Shown here: positions 35,652 through 41,226 of the stretch, piece by piece | Layout: each line of letters opens with the position of its first letter | How positions within the stretch are numbered: position 1 is the stretch's first letter | Source: Lactobacillus iners DSM 13335 | GTDB taxonomy: Bacteria > Bacillota > Bacilli > Lactobacillales > Lactobacillaceae | NCBI RefSeq assembly: GCF_000160875.1 | Contig: NZ_GG700801.1 | Span: 76,253-117,478, forward strand | DNA: 41,226 bases | Reading direction: 5' to 3' | Program-made: the position numbers and the translations under genes | Notes under the pieces: generated by a model | What the model saw: only the letters and a program-made list of their open reading frames with translations | The model's database searches: none | Told to the model about the DNA's origin: nothing

Positions 35652-36488
35652 TTATTTGACTACTCCCAGTATGCCAGTAAATGATCCTAACAAACAAATC
35701 AATATTATTAAACCTATAATTTTAGTTGGGGTTATATTCTTCTTTCCTAATAACCAGTACACAAATATAGTAACAGCAACTGGTAACAAAGCTGGCATTA
35801 TTTTATCCAAAATTCCATTTTGTAATGATAAAATCACTTTACCAGTCTTAAATTTAAGAGGTATAAACACTTTTACTACAGTAGGAATAAGACATCCTAT
35901 AACCATTAATCCCATAATTGAAATAGCATCCGTAAAAATGTTTATCTTCTTTCCTAATGACGTAACCAATTTAGTTCCTGAATTATATCCAGTTTTAAAT
36001 AACCAAACTTTTAAGAAATAAAAAATTGCCTGCAATATCATCCATATTACGGCACCAGTTGCATTTCCCTGTACAGCCATATAACCAGCAATTGAACCCA
36101 TTATCGTAGGTATCAAAATCCAGAATATAGAATCACCTACACCAGAAAAAGGACCCATCAAGGATGTTTTTAAAGATTGTACTGCATTCTTAGCTTTTAT
36201 ACCTTCATTTTCTTCCATAGCTAATGTTGCACCTAAAATTACGTTAGCCATTAATGGATTAGCATTAAAATATTTGTAATGATTATCCATAGCTTCAATA
36301 TATTCTTTATCATCCTTATAAATTTTTCTGAGAGCTTTTCTCATTGAAAATGCAACTGATGGTGCTTGCTGAGTTTCAAAATTGTAACCTAGACCAGCAG
36401 AAAAAATCCACCGACGAAACATTTTATTAAGATCTTTTTTTGTTAATTTACAATTTTCATCTGTAATATGACTATTTTCGTTACTCAT
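35652..36488 (-). CDS. Mannose-class PTS EIID component
   Basis: A protein of 278 residues from the ATG at 36488 (GAGGGAG nine bases upstream). Family features are RRWIFSAGLGYNFETQQAPS near the N-terminus, NPLMANVILGATLAMEE, SLMGPFSGVGDSIFW and C-terminal membrane helices (~155-275). With EIIC it forms the membrane channel of the splinter-group PTS. Confidence 0.92.
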   Translation of the reverse strand: MSNENSHITDENCKLTKKDLNKMFRRWIFSAGLGYNFETQQAPSVAFSMRKALRKIYKDDKEYIEAMDNHYKYFNANPLMANVILGATLAMEENEGIKAKNAVQSLKTSLMGPFSGVGDSIFWILIPTIMGSIAGYMAVQGNATGAVIWMILQAIFYFLKVWLFKTGYNSGTKLVTSLGKKINIFTDAISIMGLMVIGCLIPTVVKVFIPLKFKTGKVILSLQNGILDKIMPALLPVAVTIFVYWLLGKKNITPTKIIGLIILICLLGSFTGILGVVK

Positions 36489-36550
36489 CAAAATCGTCTC
36501 CCTCACATTCACCACTTTGTACTACAGTACCATTAGCAAGATTTGCATTA

Positions 36551-37288
36551 TCAATTTTTTTTAGAATTTATACGATAAGTTTCATAAGTAGCAGCTAATC
36601 CTATTAATGCAATAGCTAAAACAGGTAATTTCAAATACCCAGCTAGAACAAAACCTATAATTAAAAATGAAAAATATTTCTTGACGGGCATATATCTAAG
36701 TAACATACCTATACCCACTACAGGTAGCATTCCTCCAGCTATTGTCAACCCATTGGTAAACCATCCAGGTATAACTTTCAAAATAAATTTTACTATTGGC
36801 GTACCAAAGAAAACTACTAATGATATCGGAATCACATATTTAAGCATCCATACAGCAATAGTTAAATAAAATATAGCATCTATTTTTGCATACTTTTTTT
36901 CATGTAGCATCTTTTGAGACCAATGTGCAAAGAAATTATTAATTATTTTAATTAATACATCTAATTGCAATGTAAATATTCCAACTGGCAACCCAACTGC
37001 TACTGCTGTTCCTATAGAAGCACCTGTCCTAATTGCAATAAATACTGCGACAATTGTAGCTACACCATATTCAGGTATAGACGAACCACCAATTGCTGCT
37101 ACACCTAATGACATTAATTGTAATGTTCCTCCAATAGCTAATCCTATACTAATATTTCCCATTATCAGCCCAATTATCATACCGATTATAACAGGCCAAT
37201 TACCAGTTATCTGATTACCTGTACCGTTATCCCACGCCATATAAGCTGCAACAATAATGACTAAAATATTTTGTAAAATAATAGACAT
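36551..37288 (-). CDS. Mannose-class PTS EIIC component
   Basis: A protein of 245 residues with about seven or eight membrane helices. The GGTLQLMSLGVAAIGGSSIPEYG motif identifies EIIC of the mannose class. The start is the ATG at 37288: GGAGG is seven bases before it, while the ATG at 37294 is only one base from the site. It overlaps or abuts the EIIB stop codon, so the two are coupled. Confidence 0.92.
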   Translation of the reverse strand: MSIILQNILVIIVAAYMAWDNGTGNQITGNWPVIIGMIIGLIMGNISIGLAIGGTLQLMSLGVAAIGGSSIPEYGVATIVAVFIAIRTGASIGTAVAVGLPVGIFTLQLDVLIKIINNFFAHWSQKMLHEKKYAKIDAIFYLTIAVWMLKYVIPISLVVFFGTPIVKFILKVIPGWFTNGLTIAGGMLPVVGIGMLLRYMPVKKYFSFLIIGFVLAGYLKLPVLAIALIGLAATYETYRINSKKN

Positions 37289-37290
37289 TT

Positions 37291-37782
37291 TCATTCCTCC
37301 TTATTTTTCAAAACAGCTTCAAGTTCAATTTCATTTTCATCATCAGGTGTATATTCAAAGAAAACTCTGATGTTTTTTGATGCAATTTTTTTGAGATCTG
37401 AAACCTCTTGATCATTCATAGCTACATGGTTTGTATATGGTTTCCTGCCCTTTTCTTCAAATAAAGCACCTACATTGACACTTTTAATTTCTATTCCTGC
37501 ATTAACCAAATCTAAAATTATTCTAGGTTCTTTTACAATAAGAAATACAGAATGAGTATCATATTTTCCCGCTTTAAAATTTTTAATAGCATCGTCTATA
37601 CTTATAATAGACATACCTGTACCAGCTGGTTTTCCCATTCTCATACTTGCTTTAACAAGCTCATTATTACTTATTTCGTCATCTACTACCATAAAGCGTT
37701 TAGGATGTAAAACTTTGTTCCATTGATTTACAGTAATACCATGAATCAAACGCTGATCTATTCGTGCTAAAACAATAGGCAT
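37291..37782 (-). CDS. Mannose-class PTS EIIB component
   Basis: A protein of 163 residues. It begins MPIVLARIDQRLIHGITVNQW, with the phospho-accepting His14 in the RLIHG motif. The first gene of the operon; AAGGAG precedes the ATG. It transfers phosphate to the incoming sugar through EIIC/EIID. Mannose-class systems are broad: glucose, mannose, fructose, sorbose, GlcNAc and also some disaccharides. Confidence 0.92.
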   Translation of the reverse strand: MPIVLARIDQRLIHGITVNQWNKVLHPKRFMVVDDEISNNELVKASMRMGKPAGTGMSIISIDDAIKNFKAGKYDTHSVFLIVKEPRIILDLVNAGIEIKSVNVGALFEEKGRKPYTNHVAMNDQEVSDLKKIASKNIRVFFEYTPDDENEIELEAVLKNKEE

Positions 37783-37798
37783 AATATTATATCTCCTT

Positions 37799-37816
37799 AC
37801 TTAAAACGATTTAAGT
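37799..37816 (-). promoter_or_regulatory. Palindrome next to the EIIB ribosome binding site
   Basis: ACTTAAAACGATTTAAGT is an 18-bp palindrome with one mismatch pair and a central CG, abutting the ribosome binding site. It could be a second LacI-type operator (its centre is 66 bp from the one at 37868-37879) or an RNA hairpin affecting translation. Confidence 0.4.
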
Positions 37817-37867
37817 GTAAAAATTGTTTTATATAACTTAATAATTACTTGGCTTTTTTATATAAAT

Positions 37868-37879
37868 TGAAACGTTTCA
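37868..37879 (-). promoter_or_regulatory. LacI-type operator in the PTS promoter
   Basis: TGAAACGTTTCA is a perfect 12-bp palindrome with the central CG typical of LacI-family operators. It starts ~6 bp downstream of the predicted transcription start. It lacks the outer spacing of a CcpA cre, so the operon's own LacI regulator is the better candidate. Confidence 0.6.
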
Positions 37880-37891
37880 TTTACATTGCAT

Positions 37892-37897
37892 ATTATA
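37892..37897 (-). promoter_or_regulatory. -10 box of the mannose-PTS operon
   Basis: TATAAT on the minus strand with a weak TTGCAT (-35) 16 bp upstream. The resulting leader before EIIB is ~100 nt. Confidence 0.55.
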
Positions 37898-37914
37898 TCA
37901 TTATTTCACCACTA

Positions 37915-37928
37915 TGCAAACGCTATCT
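37915..37928 (-). promoter_or_regulatory. Likely cre site overlapping the -35 of the PTS operon
   Basis: The minus strand reads AGATAGCGTTTGCA, matching the cre consensus except at two defined positions. It overlaps the -35 region, where CcpA binding would block RNA polymerase. Confidence 0.5.
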
Positions 37929-37993
37929 TTTTAATTTTTTGAATTCTAATTCTCAAACGGTAATTTTTTTTACACTCAGTTGTTTATGTTCAT

Positions 37994-38033
37994 AAAAATA
38001 CCCTCCTTACTGGTTTGTCCAGTAAAGAGGGTA
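37994..38033 (-). terminator. hsdR terminator
   Basis: TACCCTCCTTACTGG (37999-38013) pairs with CCAGTAAAGAGGGTA (38019-38033) with one mismatch around a 5-nt loop. The minus strand continues TTTTT. It lies 45 bp after the hsdR stop codon. The rest of 37930-37995 holds no recognisable feature. Confidence 0.82.
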
Positions 38034-38077
38034 CATATCAAATTCGGAGGATTTTTTTGTTGTAATGATTATGCAAA

Positions 38078-41000
38078 CTACATATCTGTATTATCTGTCC
38101 ACAATTCGCATTGGGTCATTACTGTTTGGACAGCATCTTCCATACCCTTAGGAGGATATCGATGCTGTTTAAGAAGCTTTTTAATCATCATACGCATTTT
38201 AGCACGTTCAGAATCACGCTTTTGCCAATCAATCGTACGATTCTTACGAAGAGCTTCCGTAAGTTCTTTAGTGATGGCAATCAGCTCATCATTTTCATAG
38301 AAATCCTTAATAGCTTGTGGTTTAGTTAATGCATCATAAAATGCTAGCTCATCTTCTGAAAGCCCAAGTTGATCACCAGCTTTATGAGCATCTCGAATTT
38401 GCTTCGCCATCTTAAGTAGCTCTTCAATAACTTCTTCATTGGTCAACATACCATTTAAGTATTTATTCATTACACCTTGAATAATTTCACTAAATTTTTC
38501 AGATTTAACGACATTTGTGCGTCTGTATATATGAACCTGTTCAGCTATCAATTTCTTTAGCAGTTCAACAGCAAGATTCTTTTCCTTCATCTTGGAAATT
38601 TCTTCCAAAAATTTAGAATCAAAAAGAGAAAATTCCGTTTTGACATCTGAGAATAAATCAATAACGCCATCGCTCTTTATGCTTGCCTTCAATAACTCAT
38701 TAATCCGAGCATTCATTTCCGGCAAAGATATTTTGTTACCTTCACCTTGATTTATAAGACGCATGACAAGAACACGAACAGATTCAAAGAATGCAGCCTC
38801 AACTCGTAAATCACGTTCAACTAGTGAAGAACAAAGAGATAGTGCCTGAGAAAGCAGCAGAGATTCTTTAAGAAAATCTTCTCGCTTTTTATTTTTATCA
38901 GTACCAACAATGAAGTTAACGCCTCCAGTAATTGCTTTTGAACGCTCTAAATCATAACCTTTGATAAATCTTGAATAATCATAACCGTGGAATAAATCAC
39001 GACAAATAGAAAGTTTTTCAAGAAATTTAGGATAAGCAATTTTAGCGATATCTGTATCACCATAGTTATTTTTATCACGTGACGTATAATCGTTCATTGC
39101 TTGCTTCAATGCAGAGGCAATGCCAACATAATCAACGATTAAGCCTCCTTCTTTATTCTTGAAAACACGGTTTACACGAGCAATAGCTTGCATTAGATTG
39201 TATCCTTGCATTGGCTTATAAACGTACATAGTGGCAAGGGAAGGTACATCAAAGCCAGTCAGCCACATGTCAACAACGATGGCAATTTTCATCTCACTAT
39301 TGTTATCTTTAAATTCTCTTGCCAACTCATCACGATGATGTTTATTTCCAATAATAGATCGCCATTCTTCGGGATCTTTGTTACTATCAGTCATAACAAC
39401 CTTAACTTTTTTAGTCCAGCTTGGACTATGCTCAAGCATTCGCTTGTAAATTTTCATAGCAATCTCACGAGAATATGCAACAATCATTGCTTTTCCAGTT
39501 AATAGGTTTTCTCGATAATTCTCATAATGGTTAATAATATCTCTAACAAGGGTATCTATGGTTGTATCATTGCCCAGAATAGCTTCCATTTGTCCAAGGT
39601 CACGTTTACTTTTTTCAATCACTTCAGGATCGGCATTATTGGCCATTATGTCATATTCATTATCAATCAAATGTAAAGTTGCCTCATCAAACTTAAGCTT
39701 AATGACTCGACTTTCATAATAAACAGGTCTCGTTGCACCATCTTCAACAGCTTGTGTCATATCATAAATGTCGATGTAGTCACCAAAAACCTCACGAGTA
39801 TTTCTATCTTTTTTTGCAATGGGCGTACCAGTAAAACCTATATAAGTAGCATTAGGAAGGCTGTCACGAATAACACGTGCTGTGCCAATTTTTATCTCAC
39901 CAGTTTTGGCATTAACTCTTTCCTTTAAGCCATATTGACTACGATGTGCTTCATCTGCCATGACAATGATATTTCGCCGCTTGGATAACGGCTCGGAAGA
40001 TTCTTCAAACTTTTGCATCGTCGTAAAGATAATGCCATTGGCTTTCCTACCATTGAGCCAATCTTTTAATCCAATATCATTTTTACCAGAAGTTTCAACT
40101 AATTTTCTGCAGGTTGCATGAACAGGAATTTGACGTAAAAAATCCTTACATTTGGCAAACTGACTATAAAGTTGATCATCAAGATCGTTACGATCCGTAA
40201 TAACAACAATAGTTGGACTATCGAGAGCTTCTTGTAAAAGATGTGCATAGAAAACCATAGACAGCGATTTACCACTACCTTGTGTATGCCAGAAAACACC
40301 GCCTTTACCATCTGTAACTGTTGCACGCTTAGTTGATTCAATAGCTTTATTAACAGCAAAATATTGGTGGTAGGCAGCTAGAATCTTAATTTTATTAAGC
40401 CCGTCATTAGAGAAACAAATAAAATTTTTAATGATATCTAGCAGCCGTACTTTATCAAACATCCCTTCAAAAAAGGTATCAAACTGAGCGTACTGTGTAT
40501 TTTCATAGCTTCCATCTTTAGTTTTCCACTCCATAAATCGATCTTCACCAGAAGTAATAGTTCCTGCCTTGCTGATTAATTGATCACTAATAACGCATAT
40601 ACAATTATAAATAAACATGGATGGAATTTCTTGCATATAATTTCTAATTTGCAAGTATCCTTCAGAAGCATCTGTTTCCTCACGAGCAGGAGATTTTAAT
40701 TCAATAAGAACAAGAGGCAATCCATTTAAAAAAAGGATAACATCAGGACGTTTATTGCTATTTTCAATAAAAGTCCATTGATTTGCTACTACAAAGCGAT
40801 TGTTATCAGGCTTTTTGTAATCAAGTAGATAAACAAGACCAGAACATTCTTCATCATTAACGAAATACTTAACTTCAATTCCATTTTGAAGATAATTCAT
40901 GAATAGTTCGTTCTTTTGGACAAGTTCAGCATTTTCAAAGTTTTTTAGCTTATAAAGAGCGTCTTGAATAGCAGCTTCAGGCATAGATGGATTAAGTCTA

Positions 41001-41146
41001 TATAATGCAGCTATTAATTCTTCATCGTACAATGGGCTATAAAAATCTCTTTCAATTTTTGGCCCGTATACATGATAATAGCCCATATTTCGAAAGAGTT
41101 CTACTATGGAATTCTCATAATTCGCTTCCTTATATAATCCTGACAT
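38078..41146 (-). CDS. hsdR: Type I restriction enzyme, HsdR subunit
   Basis: A protein of 1022 residues from the ATG at 41146. The order is an N-terminal nuclease domain with Asp135 and ELK (149-151) in RPDVILFLNG...LIELKSPA, then superfamily 2 helicase with Walker A TQGSGKS (~288-294) and the DEAH box (~398-401), and a helical C-terminal domain that contacts HsdM. It uses ATP to translocate and cut unmodified DNA. The frame has an ATG at 41176, but it overlaps the -10 box, while GGGAG lies eight bases before 41146. No hsdM or hsdS is in the window. The gene looks intact. Confidence 0.92.
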   Translation of the reverse strand: MSGLYKEANYENSIVELFRNMGYYHVYGPKIERDFYSPLYDEELIAALYRLNPSMPEAAIQDALYKLKNFENAELVQKNELFMNYLQNGIEVKYFVNDEECSGLVYLLDYKKPDNNRFVVANQWTFIENSNKRPDVILFLNGLPLVLIELKSPAREETDASEGYLQIRNYMQEIPSMFIYNCICVISDQLISKAGTITSGEDRFMEWKTKDGSYENTQYAQFDTFFEGMFDKVRLLDIIKNFICFSNDGLNKIKILAAYHQYFAVNKAIESTKRATVTDGKGGVFWHTQGSGKSLSMVFYAHLLQEALDSPTIVVITDRNDLDDQLYSQFAKCKDFLRQIPVHATCRKLVETSGKNDIGLKDWLNGRKANGIIFTTMQKFEESSEPLSKRRNIIVMADEAHRSQYGLKERVNAKTGEIKIGTARVIRDSLPNATYIGFTGTPIAKKDRNTREVFGDYIDIYDMTQAVEDGATRPVYYESRVIKLKFDEATLHLIDNEYDIMANNADPEVIEKSKRDLGQMEAILGNDTTIDTLVRDIINHYENYRENLLTGKAMIVAYSREIAMKIYKRMLEHSPSWTKKVKVVMTDSNKDPEEWRSIIGNKHHRDELAREFKDNNSEMKIAIVVDMWLTGFDVPSLATMYVYKPMQGYNLMQAIARVNRVFKNKEGGLIVDYVGIASALKQAMNDYTSRDKNNYGDTDIAKIAYPKFLEKLSICRDLFHGYDYSRFIKGYDLERSKAITGGVNFIVGTDKNKKREDFLKESLLLSQALSLCSSLVERDLRVEAAFFESVRVLVMRLINQGEGNKISLPEMNARINELLKASIKSDGVIDLFSDVKTEFSLFDSKFLEEISKMKEKNLAVELLKKLIAEQVHIYRRTNVVKSEKFSEIIQGVMNKYLNGMLTNEEVIEELLKMAKQIRDAHKAGDQLGLSEDELAFYDALTKPQAIKDFYENDELIAITKELTEALRKNRTIDWQKRDSERAKMRMMIKKLLKQHRYPPKGMEDAVQTVMTQCELWTDNTDM

Positions 41147-41174
41147 AGCACTTTCTCCCTTATTTTTTTCTACC

Positions 41175-41180
41175 ATTATA
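41175..41180 (-). promoter_or_regulatory. -10 box of hsdR
   Basis: TATAAT on the minus strand ends on the upstream ATG (41174-41176) of the hsdR frame. Transcription would start near 41168, leaving a ~20-nt leader with the GGGAG site, consistent with the ATG at 41146. The -35 element is not convincing. The remaining 46 bp to the window end show no gene. Confidence 0.5.
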
Positions 41181-41226
41181 CTCCGTTTGATAGAACTATA
41201 GTCATTAATGTAGCGTTGTTATATGA

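Noticed and set aside
40099..40359. 86-codon frame inside hsdR
   Set aside because: It is a shadow of the helicase Walker A region, which is intact in the main frame.

Overview
The window is AT-rich DNA from a low-GC Gram-positive bacterium, most probably a member of the Lactobacillaceae. The evidence is the ffs-dnaX-ebfC-recR-yaaL-tmk-holB-yabA-rsmI gene order, a lysine-type MurE next to an aspartate racemase (the L-Lys/D-Asp peptidoglycan chemistry common in lactobacilli), a tagatose-6-phosphate lac operon, PTS-dependent dihydroxyacetone kinase and CcpA-type cre sites. I cannot name the genus from sequence alone. Almost everything is on the minus strand. Plus-strand genes are the partial HD gene at the left end, the 3D-domain cell-wall gene, pepF and dhaKLM.

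Positions 1-350: the 3' end of an HD-domain phosphohydrolase gene and a bidirectional terminator. Positions 351-13,600: a long housekeeping run read right to left. It contains SRP RNA, dnaX, ebfC, recR, yaaL, an internal terminator, tmk, holB, yabA, rsmI, an acyl-ACP thioesterase, tsaB, rimI, tsaD, a VanRS-like two-component system, murE and aspartate racemase. It joins replication and repair, tRNA t6A synthesis and wall-precursor synthesis. Positions 13,600-17,800: tadA, an RsmC-like methyltransferase, two proteins I cannot assign, an unidentified structured RNA with its own promoter and terminator (about 15,974-16,150), a two-gene ThrE-type exporter and a small membrane protein.

Positions 17,960-23,780: a secreted 3D-domain protein, an LCP-family wall-polymer ligase (minus strand), pepF, and dhaKLM. 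Positions 23,780-32,400: a complete lactose PTS and tagatose pathway without lacC, in order of transcription lacF-lacE-lacG-lacD-lacR-lacA-lacB-DUF4867-lacX. Lactose enters as lactose-6-P (LacFE) and is cleaved by LacG. Galactose-6-P goes to tagatose-6-P (LacAB). The kinase for the next step is not in the window. LacD cleaves tagatose-1,6-bisphosphate. A repeated TTCGAACA motif upstream of lacF and lacR is a good LacR operator candidate, and a near-consensus cre site lies in the lacF leader.

Positions 32,400-37,950: a second sugar operon, with a mannose-class PTS (IIB-IIC-IID-IIA), an intracellular GH13 alpha-glucosidase and a LacI-family regulator. Two palindromes in its leader look like LacI-type operators and one cre-like site overlaps the promoter. 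Positions 38,000-41,226: a type I restriction HsdR gene with its own terminator. Its hsdM and hsdS partners are not in the window.

The most interesting items are the unassigned ~170-nt RNA, the mannose-PTS/GH13 unit whose residue beside the nucleophile is Ser rather than the usual Val of alpha-1,6 enzymes, the missing lacC, and a WalR-like box next to a YocH-like 3D gene.
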